A stretch of 64,000 bases of DNA from Hymenobacter setariae (GCF_007713685.1 NZ_VMRJ01000007.1:1-64000); one strand, 5' to 3'; shown: positions 24,593 through 33,618, numbered from the stretch's first letter. The notes: a model not told the origin generated them from the letters alone. A program made the numbers and translations.

Positions 24593-25801
24593 ATGCTCTC
24601 CGTCGCCGACGCTTACCAGCAGATTCTCGCCACTGCCCGCCCCCTCCCCTCCGAAACTATGCCGCTGGCCGCGGCAGTCGGCCGCGTGCTGCATCAGGAC
24701 ATCGTGGCCGACCGCGACTTTCCGCCCTACAACCGTGTCACGATGGACGGCATCGCCATAAGCTTTGCGGCGTTAGAAGCAGGCAAAACGACCTTCCCCA
24801 TCGAGCGCACCCAGCTAGCGGGCGCGGTGCCCGAGCCTATGGCCAACGCCCAAGCAGCCATTGAGATAATGACCGGCGCGGCCTTGCCGCCCGGCACCGA
24901 TACGGTCATCCGCTACGAGGACCTCGACATCACCGACCAACCCGTCTGGCAGGCCACCGTGCGCGGAGCTCCACCACGGCAAGGCCACAACGTGCACCCA
25001 CAAGGCAGCGACCAAACGGCGGGCACGCGCCTCCTAACGTCGGGCCAGCTGCTCAGCCCGGCCGAAATAGCTGTGGCTGCTACCGTGGGCGCAGCCACAC
25101 TGGCCGTAGCACGGCGGCCTCGCGTGGCCGTGGTGAGCACCGGCGACGAAATAGTGGACGTCACCGAAACGCCCCTCCCCCACCAGATTCGGCGCTCCAA
25201 TGCCTACATGCTGCAAGCGGCCCTCACGCTAGATGGCGCCACAAGCGACATTTTTCACCTCGACGACGACCTAAGCACGCTGAAAACCAGCCTGCCGCCA
25301 CTGCTGGCCGAGTACGATGCCGTGCTGCTGAGCGGCGGCGTCTCGAAGGGCAAGGCCGACTTTTTGCCGCAGGCGCTACGCGAGTCGGAGGTTGAAGAAC
25401 TGTTTCACCGGGTGGCACAACGGCCGGGGCAGCCGCTGTGGTTTGGGCAGCGGCCGGGCGGTGCGGTCGTGTTTGCCCTGCCCGGCAACCCGGTGGCGAC
25501 GTTTGCGGCGTACTATCGCTACGTGCGCGGCTGGCTGCGGCAATGCCAGCAAGCCACACCTAGGCCGTTGGTTTTTGCCGAGCTAGCGGAGGCTGTAGAG
25601 TTCAAGCCGGCCCTCACCTATTTCCTGGCCGTGCGGCTAGAAAACGCGCCCGATGGCCGCCTCTTGGCACACCCTACTCCTACAGCCGGTTCGGGCGACC
25701 TAGCTGGCTTGCTGGCGGCCGACGGGTTGCTAGAATTGACGCCTGAGTTAACGCATTTTGCAACGGGCACCGCATGGCCCGTTTGGCAGTATCGAGGATA
25801 G
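24593..25801 (+). CDS. moeA: Molybdopterin molybdenumtransferase MoeA
   Basis: A 402-residue enzyme that inserts molybdate into adenylylated molybdopterin. Seen are the N-terminal LPSETMPLAAAVGRVLHQDIVADRDFPPYNRVTMDGIA, the central STGDEIVD, and the catalytic-domain loop LLSGGVSKGKADF. Length and domain order are normal. The ATG at 24593 is preferred, since upstream residues come from the inverted repeat. It is divergent from the MobB-MobA fusion and convergent with the MFS small-subunit gene, in a block devoted to a molybdoenzyme. Confidence 0.95.
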   Translation: MLSVADAYQQILATARPLPSETMPLAAAVGRVLHQDIVADRDFPPYNRVTMDGIAISFAALEAGKTTFPIERTQLAGAVPEPMANAQAAIEIMTGAALPPGTDTVIRYEDLDITDQPVWQATVRGAPPRQGHNVHPQGSDQTAGTRLLTSGQLLSPAEIAVAATVGAATLAVARRPRVAVVSTGDEIVDVTETPLPHQIRRSNAYMLQAALTLDGATSDIFHLDDDLSTLKTSLPPLLAEYDAVLLSGGVSKGKADFLPQALRESEVEELFHRVAQRPGQPLWFGQRPGGAVVFALPGNPVATFAAYYRYVRGWLRQCQQATPRPLVFAELAEAVEFKPALTYFLAVRLENAPDGRLLAHPTPTAGSGDLAGLLAADGLLELTPELTHFATGTAWPVWQYRG

Positions 25802-25822
25802 AAATTGGCCTCAACAACCATA

Positions 25823-25863
25823 AAAAAAGCCGCCCGATTCACCTAAGAATCGGGCGGCTTTTT
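25823..25863. terminator. Bidirectional terminator after moeA
   Basis: AAAAAAGCCGCCCGATTC, loop ACCTAA, GAATCGGGCGGCTTTTT; A and T tracts on both sides, between convergent genes. Confidence 0.85.
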
Positions 25864-25879
25864 CAGCTCAGAGGCATGC

Positions 25880-26023
25880 TTACTTAAACAGGGCCAACGC
25901 TTTGATGAACGTCTGCGAGACGCCCCACGCCAACGGCAGGCCCACATAGAGCCACGCCAAAACGGTCGAGCCGCCAGCTGATTCTTCAGCAACGGGGGCG
26001 GTAGAATTTGTTTTTGGATTCAT
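25880..26023 (-). CDS. Small membrane partner of oxalate/formate-type MFS transporter
   Basis: A 47-residue protein. The N-terminal half is polar (PKTNSTAPVAEESAGGS), then comes one transmembrane helix (LAWLYVGLPLAWGVSQTFIK). It starts 33 bp after the MFS gene. It resembles the short proteins annotated as MFS transporter small subunits next to oxalate/formate antiporters; I recall that family, and the match is from memory. The role is presumably to stabilise or regulate the transporter. Confidence 0.8.
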   Translation of the reverse strand: MNPKTNSTAPVAEESAGGSTVLAWLYVGLPLAWGVSQTFIKALALFK

Positions 26024-26056
26024 CGCTAGTCAAGATTAAAGATGATGAGCAGTGGC

Positions 26057-27466
26057 CTAATGGCCGCCCGCTTCAATAGTAACCGGGCCTTTTTCCTGGT
26101 ACTTCTCATTAACAGCCGTCACGGCTAGGTCAGCTAGGAAGCCGACAGCCAATAGGCCGGCCATGGTGTAGAATACCGTTTGATAAGCGGCAGCACCAGT
26201 GAAGCCAGCAGCTTTGCGGCCTTCCGACAAGCTGTGTACAATAAGCGGACCTAGGACACCCGCCGTGCTCCAAGCCGTGAGTAGACGCCCGTGGATGGCA
26301 CCTACCTGATACTTGCCAAATAGGTCAGACAGGAAAGCCGGTGCGGTCGAGAAGCCGCCACCGTACATGCTGATAATCACGCAGGCCACCACCACAAACA
26401 GCGTGAGCTGCAGATTGTGGCCCAGCGTCGGGATAAGCGAATAGAGCACCACGCCTAGGCCGAAATAAATGAGGTACACAGTTTTGCGACCCAGCTTATC
26501 CGAAGCCGACGACCAGAAGAAGCGACCTAGCAAATTGAACAAGCTCAGCAAACCCACGAAGCCGGCGGCGGCAGCGGCTGTTACGCCTTTGCCCGCGCCC
26601 ATAGCGGCGTCCGAGAAAGTCTCTTGGATGAGTGGCGAAGCGGTTTCGAGCACGCCAATACCGGCGGTCACGTTGCAGAGCAACACCACCCACAGCAGCC
26701 AAAATTGCGGCGTTTTAATGGCGTTGTCGGCCGATACGTTGCCGGTTGTAATCATGGCGTTGTGCTCCTCATTGGGCACGTAGCCAGCGGGCTTCCAATC
26801 ATCGGCGGGCACCCGGATGGTCCACACGCCCCATTGCATGAAGAGCAAGTAGATGATGCCCATCGCAATAAATGTCGGAGCCACCCCTTGCGGTGCTGAG
26901 CCTTTGAAGTGGTTCATCAGCGCCACGGCCAGCGGTGAGCCTATCATGGCGCCGCCCCCAAAACCCATAATGGCCATGCCCGTCGCCACGCCTTTGCGGT
27001 CGGGAAACCACTTAATCAGCGTGCTCACCGGCGAGATGTAGCCAATACCCAGCCCGATGCCGCCCACGAAGCCGTAGCCGAAATACAGCAGCGGTAAGCT
27101 ATGCACGTGCACGCCATAAGAGCCAATCAGGAAACCGCCCCCAAAGCACAGCGCCGAGGCTAGCATGGCCTTGCGCGGCCCCACGCGCTCGAGCCACTTA
27201 CCAAAAATGGCAGCTGACAAGCCCAGTAGCACAATGGCGATGGAGAAGGTCCAACCAATCTGGCCCGGCGTCCAGTCGGTGGGCGCAGGATGAGCCGGGT
27301 CGCCGCTAATGAGCGACCCTAGGGGCTTATTAAACACACTAAAGGCGTAGGCCTGCCCGATGGCCAAATGAATGGCCAATGCGGCCGGTGGCACCAGCCA
27401 GCGATTATAGCCGGGCGGGGCAATGGTACGGCTGCGGTCAAGCAGTCCAGCGGAAGTATCGGGCAT
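26057..27466 (-). CDS. Oxalate/formate antiporter family MFS transporter
   Basis: A 469-residue inner-membrane transporter with twelve predicted helices. The N-terminal NRWLVPPAALAIHLAIGQAYAFSVF and GFVGGIGLGIGYISPVSTLIKWFPDRKGVATG blocks are typical of the OFA group (OxlT-like), which exchanges organic anions such as oxalate and formate. The C-terminal half is separated by a long central loop. It is followed by the 47-residue partner and preceded by the FdhF/YdeP-like gene, from which it is split by a terminator. Substrate is inferred from the neighbourhood. Confidence 0.88.
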   Translation of the reverse strand: MPDTSAGLLDRSRTIAPPGYNRWLVPPAALAIHLAIGQAYAFSVFNKPLGSLISGDPAHPAPTDWTPGQIGWTFSIAIVLLGLSAAIFGKWLERVGPRKAMLASALCFGGGFLIGSYGVHVHSLPLLYFGYGFVGGIGLGIGYISPVSTLIKWFPDRKGVATGMAIMGFGGGAMIGSPLAVALMNHFKGSAPQGVAPTFIAMGIIYLLFMQWGVWTIRVPADDWKPAGYVPNEEHNAMITTGNVSADNAIKTPQFWLLWVVLLCNVTAGIGVLETASPLIQETFSDAAMGAGKGVTAAAAAGFVGLLSLFNLLGRFFWSSASDKLGRKTVYLIYFGLGVVLYSLIPTLGHNLQLTLFVVVACVIISMYGGGFSTAPAFLSDLFGKYQVGAIHGRLLTAWSTAGVLGPLIVHSLSEGRKAAGFTGAAAYQTVFYTMAGLLAVGFLADLAVTAVNEKYQEKGPVTIEAGGH

Positions 27467-27625
27467 AAGGGAATTTGAAAGGTGAAAGAGTGAGTAGCTA
27501 GCCTATAAATTGTTAGCTCGGTGCAAGGTAGAAGTAGTACGTAAGGACACAAGCGAACGACAGTATTATTTTGCTAATCTGCTATAGCTGCCTGATTAAG
27601 TTATAATTCCAGCTTGGAAACAGCT

Positions 27626-27683
27626 GTTATTACGAGCGAGCGATTCGCCCTGCTGCAATCGCCTCGCTAGGCTCATAATGACA
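27626..27683. repeat. Weak inverted repeat of family C type
   Basis: GTTATTACGAGCGAGCGATT and its imperfect complement near TCGCTAGGCTCATAATGAC. The arms are shorter and more decayed than in the other family C copies. Confidence 0.5.
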
Positions 27684-27699
27684 ACCGCTTTTGAAAGTA

Positions 27700-27733
27700 A
27701 AAAGCCCCTGGTGCAATACCAGAGGCTTTTTAC
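27700..27733. terminator. Terminator after fdhF-like gene
   Basis: AAAAAGCCCCTGGT, loop GCAAT, ACCAGAGGCTTTTT, with one mismatch in the stem. On the minus strand it ends the molybdo-oxidoreductase transcript before the MFS gene. Confidence 0.8.
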
Positions 27734-27748
27734 TTTCACTTGCAAAAC

Positions 27749-30313
27749 CTAAGCAGGCACTGCTTCCGCCCGCTGCTTTTGGGCCTGCGGGGCCTTTTCG
27801 ACCTTAGCTGGTGCCACGGTTACTACCACATATTTTGAGGTAGGCGTGTTGCTCACCTTAGCCACGCTGCTGATAGGCACCAACGGGTTGGCCTCGGGGA
27901 AATAAGCCGAGACGTTGCCCTTCGGGATGTCGTAAGGAATGACCAAGAACTTCTCGACGGTGCGCTGCTGGCCCTCAAAGTGGCTTGTGATATCGACCGG
28001 CTGCTTAGCCTTGAGGCCGCGCTCGGCGATGTCTTCCTTGTTCATGAAGATAACGCGGCGCTCGCCGTGGATGCCCCGGTAGCGGTCGTTATAGTCGTAA
28101 ATGGTCGTGTTGAACTGGTCGTGGCTGCGCACGGTCATCAAAATGAGCTGGCCGGGCTCCAGGCTGTACTTCTCCAGCTCAGTGGTGGTGAAGTTCGCCA
28201 TGCCATTTTTGGTCGTGAACTTGCGCTCGCGGGGGCCATTGGGCAGGTAGAAGCCGCCGGGCTGTCGCAGCTGCTCGTTGAATTTCTCGAAGCCCGGAAT
28301 GACACGCGAAATGTGGTCGCGAATTACATCGTAGTTCTCGGTCATGGCTACCCAGTCGGCCACGTTGGTGCGGTCGGGGCCGAGGGTGGCGATGGCGACA
28401 CCGGCCAAAATGGCGACTTCGCTCAAGATGTTATGGCCTTCGAGCGGTACCAGCACACCTTTGTTCTGGCTCACCACACCCATCGAATTTTCGCAGCTCG
28501 TCATCTGGTGGCCAGACTTCTGCATGTCGATATCAGCGTGCGTGAAGCACGGCAGCAGCAAGCTCGTCTTGCCGGTGGTAAGGTGGCCGCGGTTGAGCTT
28601 GGTGCCCACGTACACGGTCAGGTTTTGCTTGCGCATACCCTCGGCAATCACTTCGGTATCGGGGCCGGCAGCCAGCAAATTGCCACCTAAGCCAAAATAC
28701 ACTTTGAGGTCGCCGTGGTACATGCGCTTGATGGCCTCTACCGTGTCATAGCCGTGCTCGTAGGGCGGCTGGAAGTTAAACTCCTTGCCTAGGGCATCCT
28801 GAAACGCCTTGGTAGGCTGCTCCCACACACCCATCGTGCGGTCGCCCTGCACGTTGGAGTGGCCACGCACCGGGCAAGTGCCCGCGCCGGGCTTGCCGAT
28901 GGCACCTTTCATGAGGTGCAGGTTTACAATCTCCTGGATAGTTTGCACACCTTGGCGCTGCTGCGTCACGCCCATGGCCCAGCAGGTGATAATCTTCTGC
29001 TTAGTAGCTAGCATATTGGCAGCTTCCAGCAGCAAGCCGCGGTTGATGCCGCTCAGTTCTTCAATATCCTCCCACTTGGTGTTGCGGATATTCTGCTCAA
29101 ACGACTCGAAGCCCGTGGTATACTCCTTAATAAAGGCGTGGTCTACCACTTGGCCAGGGTTACGGTCCTCAGCCTCAAATAGGTGCTTCATGATGCCACG
29201 CAGCAAGCCCATGTCGCCATCCACTCGCACTTGCAGGTAGAGGTCGGTAATAGGCGTGCCGTCGCCCATCAGCACCCCTAGGGCCTTGATGGGGTTCATG
29301 AAGTCCTGCGGATTCTTGAAGTGGTTCAGGCCCGCCTCAATCAGCGGGTTTACGCTGATAATCTTAGCACCATTTTTCTTGGCTTTTTGCAAAGCCGACA
29401 ACATGCGCGGGTGGTTCGTGCCGGGGTTTTGGCCGATGATGAGAATCACCTCCGCCTCGTAGATGTCATTGAGCGTCACCGAGCCTTTACCCAACCCTAG
29501 GGTCGGGCTGAGCGCCGCGCCGCTGCTTTCGTGGCACATATTCGAGCAGTCGGGCAAGTTATTGGTGCCGAACTGCTTGGCGAATAATTGAAACAAGAAA
29601 GCTGGCTCATTCGGCACCTTGCCCGAGGTGTAAAAAGCTGCCTCATCGGGCGATTTTAGCGCATTCAGCTCTTTGCCAATGATATCAAACGCCTCGGGCC
29701 ACTCGATAGGCTCGTAGTGCGTGCCACCGGGACGCTTCACCATGGGGTGCGTGAGGCGCCCTAGGTTGTTCTGGTCGCGGTCGGTCATGCGCGAAAGGTC
29801 GGCCAAGCTGTGCTTAGCAAATACCTCGGGACCACAGGCTTTATCGTCGGCATCGGAGGCGGTGGCCTTCGCGCCGTTTTCACAAAACTCGGCTACCGAG
29901 CGGTGGTCGTCAGGGTCGGGCCAGGCGCAGGAAGAGCAGTCGAAGCCGTCCTTCTGGTTCATTTTTAGCAGGCCGTGGGTGCCGCGGGTCATGCCCGCCT
30001 CGCTCCAGCTAAACTGCATCGATTTCATGACCGCCTCCACGCCGGCCGCGATTTTCATGCGGTTTTCGAGCTTGAGGCCGGTGTACTCTTCCGTAGGCTG
30101 GGCCAGCACGGGGTTGTGGTACTTAGCGCCGGCCACGTCGGGCGCGGGAATAGGAGCTTGGTCGCGGTCCACTTGCGGGTCGGGTCGGTAGTGGTCGTTG
30201 GTGGGGGCTACCCCTTGGTCAGAGCGCTCGCCGCTCTTAGGGGCGTTTTGCTCAGCGCCTTGCTGCTCGGTTTTGCCAGCCTTGCTGGGGTCGTTGGTGG
30301 GCGACTCTTCCAT
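27749..30313 (-). CDS. FdhF/YdeP family molybdopterin oxidoreductase
   Basis: An 854-residue formate-dehydrogenase-like protein. Residues 1-75 are a polar, apparently disordered extension. Cysteines C126, C129 (FDCSSCAWPDP) and C144 (EFCENGAK) are the visible candidates for an iron-sulfur site; this C-x2-C-x14-C spacing differs from the classical FdhF cluster. The molybdopterin domains follow, with SNMCHESSG (Cys260) near the metal position and later GHSNVQGDRTMG. The YdeP subgroup is of uncertain activity, so formate oxidation is an inference from the OFA transporter and FdhD beside it. It is separated from both by gaps, with a terminator downstream. Confidence 0.9.
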   Translation of the reverse strand: MEESPTNDPSKAGKTEQQGAEQNAPKSGERSDQGVAPTNDHYRPDPQVDRDQAPIPAPDVAGAKYHNPVLAQPTEEYTGLKLENRMKIAAGVEAVMKSMQFSWSEAGMTRGTHGLLKMNQKDGFDCSSCAWPDPDDHRSVAEFCENGAKATASDADDKACGPEVFAKHSLADLSRMTDRDQNNLGRLTHPMVKRPGGTHYEPIEWPEAFDIIGKELNALKSPDEAAFYTSGKVPNEPAFLFQLFAKQFGTNNLPDCSNMCHESSGAALSPTLGLGKGSVTLNDIYEAEVILIIGQNPGTNHPRMLSALQKAKKNGAKIISVNPLIEAGLNHFKNPQDFMNPIKALGVLMGDGTPITDLYLQVRVDGDMGLLRGIMKHLFEAEDRNPGQVVDHAFIKEYTTGFESFEQNIRNTKWEDIEELSGINRGLLLEAANMLATKQKIITCWAMGVTQQRQGVQTIQEIVNLHLMKGAIGKPGAGTCPVRGHSNVQGDRTMGVWEQPTKAFQDALGKEFNFQPPYEHGYDTVEAIKRMYHGDLKVYFGLGGNLLAAGPDTEVIAEGMRKQNLTVYVGTKLNRGHLTTGKTSLLLPCFTHADIDMQKSGHQMTSCENSMGVVSQNKGVLVPLEGHNILSEVAILAGVAIATLGPDRTNVADWVAMTENYDVIRDHISRVIPGFEKFNEQLRQPGGFYLPNGPRERKFTTKNGMANFTTTELEKYSLEPGQLILMTVRSHDQFNTTIYDYNDRYRGIHGERRVIFMNKEDIAERGLKAKQPVDITSHFEGQQRTVEKFLVIPYDIPKGNVSAYFPEANPLVPISSVAKVSNTPTSKYVVVTVAPAKVEKAPQAQKQRAEAVPA

Positions 30314-30394
30314 AATATTATCGGGTATGAACGGGTGGGATATTTACTAAAATTAAGATACCTAGCCCCCAACGCCTCACCAATCCGGCTCGGC

Positions 30395-30730
30395 TTAATG
30401 GCGGCAATCCAAGTCTTTTTCTATTAGGATACGTAATTCGCGTCCTTCAGCGACAACGATTTGGGCCGAAAAACCATTTTTTTCGGTATCAGTCCATTCC
30501 TGCGCCAACGCAGTAGGCACTTCTACAGCCAGGGCCCCAGCGGCGTAGCGCACCTGCACGGCCTCAGCAGGAACCGTAGCTGGCACTTTCTCCAGCGAAT
30601 AATGCAAGGTTTGGTCGGCGCCGGGCCCAAATACGATGGTGTAGGCCACCCGGCCAGTTTGGGCAAACTCCTGCACCTCGGCCTCTGATAGCCGCAAGCG
30701 CAACGAGTTTTCTTCTAGTCGCAGTTTCAT
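30395..30730 (-). CDS. Small FdhD-linked protein (DUF7009-like)
   Basis: A 111-residue protein beginning MKLRLEENSLRLRLSEAEVQEF, with mixed beta/alpha composition and a His-containing C-terminus (DLDCRH). It resembles the DUF7009 family, which I recall being next to fdhD in Bacteroidota; the assignment is from memory. Its ATG overlaps the fdhD stop by 4 bp (ATGA), so it is co-translated with FdhD and probably assists the same molybdoenzyme. It ends 81 bp before the fdhF-like gene start. Confidence 0.75.
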   Translation of the reverse strand: MKLRLEENSLRLRLSEAEVQEFAQTGRVAYTIVFGPGADQTLHYSLEKVPATVPAEAVQVRYAAGALAVEVPTALAQEWTDTEKNGFSAQIVVAEGRELRILIEKDLDCRH

Positions 30731-31602
30731 ATAGCGGTAATGCGCTGGGCGTGCGTGTAAATATTAAAGCGCTCATTACGCACAAAGCCCAGCAAAGTCA
30801 ATCCAAATTCTTCGGCGGCCTCCACGGCTAAGCTACTCGGCGCGCCCACCGCGGCCAGGATGGCCACGCCCGCCATCGCCGCTTTCTGCACCAGCTCGAA
30901 ACTGGCTCGGCCGCTCAGCAGCACGATTTGCTGGCCTAGGGGAAACTGGTCGGCCAGCAGCGAAGCCCCCACTAGTTTGTCAAAAGCATTGTGGCGGCCC
31001 ACATCCTCGCGCAGCAGCAGCAAATCGCCCTCGACCGAAAACAGCGCGGTCGCGTGCAAGCCACCCGTTTGCTCAAACACGGCTTGCGCGGCGCGCTGCC
31101 GCTCGGGCAGCGTGTGGATGAGACCAGCGGGCACCCTAGGGCTATCCAAATCAGGCGGCAACGGGCAAGCGGTATTGCGCACCGCCGCAATGCTGGTTTT
31201 GCCGCACACCCCGCAGCTAGAGGTAGTATAAAAATGTCGTTCCAAACGGTCTAGTTCCAGCACTACCTCAGGGGCCAGCTCGGCTTGTATCACGTTGCCG
31301 CGCTCCTCGGGCCGCCTAGGGTCGGCGCGGTGCTCGACACGCAGGATATCAGTTGGTTGGCTGATAATGCCTTCGCTCAATAGGAAGCCCGCCACCAGCT
31401 CGGCATCGTGGCCGGGCGTGCGCATGGTCACGGCAAGGGCGCGCGTCTGGCGCTGGGCAGTGGGGCCGTGCAGCAGGCTGATTTCCAGCGGCGCTTCTAC
31501 GGCCAGTAGGTCGGTGGCGTGGGTGGTCGCCGCGCCGGTTACCCGCACCACGGTGGTGCGGGTCGCACTGGCGGCGGCTGGGGGCTGGGCGGGCAGGGTC
31601 AT
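30727..31602 (-). CDS. fdhD: Formate dehydrogenase accessory sulfurtransferase FdhD
   Basis: A 291-residue cytoplasmic protein that passes sulfur from a cysteine desulfurase to the molybdenum centre of formate dehydrogenases. It has the conserved pair Cys130 and Cys133 in TTSSCGVCGKTS, plus AGFLLSEGII and REDVGRHNAFDKLVG, all family landmarks. The start is the ATG at 31602, and about 30 Ala/Thr-rich residues precede the core. It is first in a unit with the DUF7009-like gene and the FdhF-like gene. Confidence 0.95.
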   Translation of the reverse strand: MTLPAQPPAAASATRTTVVRVTGAATTHATDLLAVEAPLEISLLHGPTAQRQTRALAVTMRTPGHDAELVAGFLLSEGIISQPTDILRVEHRADPRRPEERGNVIQAELAPEVVLELDRLERHFYTTSSCGVCGKTSIAAVRNTACPLPPDLDSPRVPAGLIHTLPERQRAAQAVFEQTGGLHATALFSVEGDLLLLREDVGRHNAFDKLVGASLLADQFPLGQQIVLLSGRASFELVQKAAMAGVAILAAVGAPSSLAVEAAEEFGLTLLGFVRNERFNIYTHAQRITAI

Positions 31603-31690
31603 GAGCGAAATAAGCGCGGCCAGCCGCAGCGGCTCACCAGTTTATCACTCTTCTAACCACCGGCCGGGGGCGAATGTTCGCTACAGCATG

Positions 31691-31760
31691 TTGCGCGGAT
31701 TTGGCAGTCTGCGTGTGTGAGCGAGCGCCCAACTAAGCACGAACTGTAACATCCGCGCAA
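31691..31760. repeat. Inverted repeat upstream of fdhD (family A-like)
   Basis: TTGCGCGGAT at the left pairs with ATCCGCGCAA at the right, and the left arm continues GCAGTCTGCG. This resembles the GCGGAC-type arms at 9565 and 24480. It sits between lpxB and fdhD. Confidence 0.6.
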
Positions 31761-31761
31761 T

Positions 31762-32874
31762 CTATTTCTCCCGCAAATACCTCACCATCAACGCTGCTGT
31801 TTGGCGGGCAGCGTTGTGCTTACCCAGCTTGGTGCGGAGCTCGGCATAGCCGGCTTTTTGGCGGGCTATGTAGTCCTGGTCCGTCAGCAAACGCTTGAGT
31901 TCGTCGAGCAGGTTGCGGGCGGTGAATTTACTTTGAATGAACTCCTGCACTACTTCGCGGCCCATAATCAGGTTGACCAGCGAAATGTACGGCACCTTAA
32001 TCAGCGCCTTACTTACCTGGTAGGTAAGGGCGCTGGTGCGGTAACACACCACTTGTGGTACGCCAAAAAGCGCGGTTTCGAGGGTAGCCGTGCCACTTGT
32101 CACGAGCGCGGCGCTGGCCCGGCTCAACAAATCAAATGCTTGGTCGAACACCAGCTTGATACCATTGCGCTCGAAGTGCGCGTAGTACGCGCGGTCGAGA
32201 TTGCTCACGCCGGCCACCACGAACTGATACTCCTGAAAAGCAGGCAGCACGGCCAGCATCTCGTGCAGCATCTCTTCGATTTCCTGCTTGCGCGAGCCCG
32301 GCAGCACCGCAATTATTTTCTTCTTGGGGTCGAGGCCGTGCTGGGCTTCAAAGCCGGGGTTGGGCACGAAGTCGGCTACCTGGTCTGCCGTCGGGTTGCC
32401 GATGTAATCGACCTTGTATTCAAAGCGTTGGTAGAATTCCTCCTCAAACGGCAGAATGACGAACATCCTGTCCACGTGCGCCTTAATTTTCTCGACCCGA
32501 CTTTGGTTCCAGGCCCAGATTTTGGGCGAGATGTAGTAATACACCTGCACGCCGTGCGCTTTGGCCCAAGCCGCCATGCGTAGGTTGAACCCACCGTAGT
32601 CAACTAGAATCAGTACGTCGGGCTTGTAGCTCAGAATATCAGCTTGGCACTCCCGCAGGTATCGCCGAAACTTGAGAATACTAGTGGCTGTCTCCCAAAA
32701 GCCCATCACGGCCAGCTCGCGGTAGTGGTGCACTAGGTGCCCACCTTCGGCCTGCATGAGGTCGCCGCCCCAGTAGCGAAAATTGGCCGCGGCGTCTTGC
32801 GCTTTCAACTCGTGGAGCAAGTGGGAGGCGTGCGTGTCGCCGGAGCGCTCACCAGCTATCAGATAGTATTTCAC
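31762..32874 (-). CDS. lpxB: Lipid-A-disaccharide synthase
   Basis: A 370-residue GT19 glycosyltransferase that joins UDP-diacylglucosamine and lipid X at the inner membrane. Typical parts are the N-terminal AGERSGDTHASHL, the middle ISPKIWAWNQSRVEKIK (about 130-150), VLPGSRKQEIEEMLHEML, and TSGTATLETALFGVPQVVCYR near the C-terminus. The start is a GTG at 32874 (MKYYLIAGERSGD). It has the same direction as the QueD-like gene upstream, separated by a family C repeat. Confidence 0.96.
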   Translation of the reverse strand: MKYYLIAGERSGDTHASHLLHELKAQDAAANFRYWGGDLMQAEGGHLVHHYRELAVMGFWETATSILKFRRYLRECQADILSYKPDVLILVDYGGFNLRMAAWAKAHGVQVYYYISPKIWAWNQSRVEKIKAHVDRMFVILPFEEEFYQRFEYKVDYIGNPTADQVADFVPNPGFEAQHGLDPKKKIIAVLPGSRKQEIEEMLHEMLAVLPAFQEYQFVVAGVSNLDRAYYAHFERNGIKLVFDQAFDLLSRASAALVTSGTATLETALFGVPQVVCYRTSALTYQVSKALIKVPYISLVNLIMGREVVQEFIQSKFTARNLLDELKRLLTDQDYIARQKAGYAELRTKLGKHNAARQTAALMVRYLREK

Positions 32875-32882
32875 CTTCTTAG

Positions 32883-32989
32883 TGTCATCCTGAGCGCAGC
32901 GAAGGACCTTGTCACGCCTGCACCGCCGGGGTTAGTAATTGCTGACAAAAGCTACCGTGATAAGATGCTTCCTTCGTCAGCAGGACAGG
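32883..32989. repeat. Inverted-repeat element, family C variant
   Basis: GTCATCCTGAGCGCAGCGAA on the left and CTTCCTTCGTCAGCAGGAC on the right form imperfect arms around a GATAAGATGC block. It is the same design as 46328, 50044, 56598, 60449 and 62991. Confidence 0.65.
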
Positions 32990-32993
32990 CACG

Positions 32994-33407
32994 CTAGCCG
33001 TAGTATTCCACCGCGTTGCGCGGCGTTTCGTAAATCTTGATGCAGTGTAGCTGGGCCCCAGTGATGGCGGGCAGCTCGCGCACCAGTATTTGCCAGAAGG
33101 CCACGGCCAGGTTTTCGGTGCTGGCTAGCTGGCCCTTGAGAAAAGGCACATCCAGGTTCAGATTTTTGTGGTCGACCTGATCGGTGATGTGTGTGCGGAT
33201 GAGGTCGCTGAGGGCTTTGAGGTCCACCACGAAGCCAGTGTCGGGGTCGGGTTGGCCCTTCACGGTCACTATCATCTCGTAGTTGTGGCCGTGCCAGTTT
33301 TCGTTGGCGCAGGGGCCAAATACCTCTTTGTTGCGCTCGGGCGTCCAGGCGGGGTTATAGAGCTTGTGGGCGGCATTGAAATGCTCGCGGCGACTAACGT
33401 ATAGCAT
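32994..33407 (-). CDS. 6-pyruvoyl-tetrahydropterin synthase / QueD family
   Basis: A 137-residue T-fold enzyme, probably making 6-carboxytetrahydropterin for queuosine or a related pterin. Zinc ligands are His14 (HFNAAHKL), His39 and His41 (ENWHGHNYE), Cys33 lies in the catalytic position before them, and DHKNLN supplies the other catalytic pair. The C-terminal YETPRNAVEY holds the substrate-anchoring Glu. No other queuosine genes are visible, so QueD versus PTPS cannot be settled. Confidence 0.9.
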   Translation of the reverse strand: MLYVSRREHFNAAHKLYNPAWTPERNKEVFGPCANENWHGHNYEMIVTVKGQPDPDTGFVVDLKALSDLIRTHITDQVDHKNLNLDVPFLKGQLASTENLAVAFWQILVRELPAITGAQLHCIKIYETPRNAVEYYG

Positions 33408-33618
33408 AACGTAATAGGAAGGCGAAAGATGGACCTAGGCGGGCTACTTGCCCACCGGCAGTCAGTTGGGGCGCCACTTTTTTGGGCGGCAAAGATACGA
33501 TGCCTACCCCCGGCGGCGCGGCTATCGTTTTCGGGCCAGCCCGCGTACAAAACAGCAGCGCTGCCGGGCCTAGCCCGCCCGCGGGCGCTACCTTTAGGGC
33601 CCAATTTGCTTTCTATAC

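Noticed and set aside
31801..32583. Plus-strand open frame of 260 codons
   Set aside because: Antisense to lpxB, which has all family motifs; the frame has no motif of its own.
33490..33497. Possible -7 box (TATCTTTG on the minus strand) before the QueD-like gene
   Set aside because: The -7 box is perfect, but no TTG/TTTG is found 19-20 bases upstream, so I do not call a promoter.
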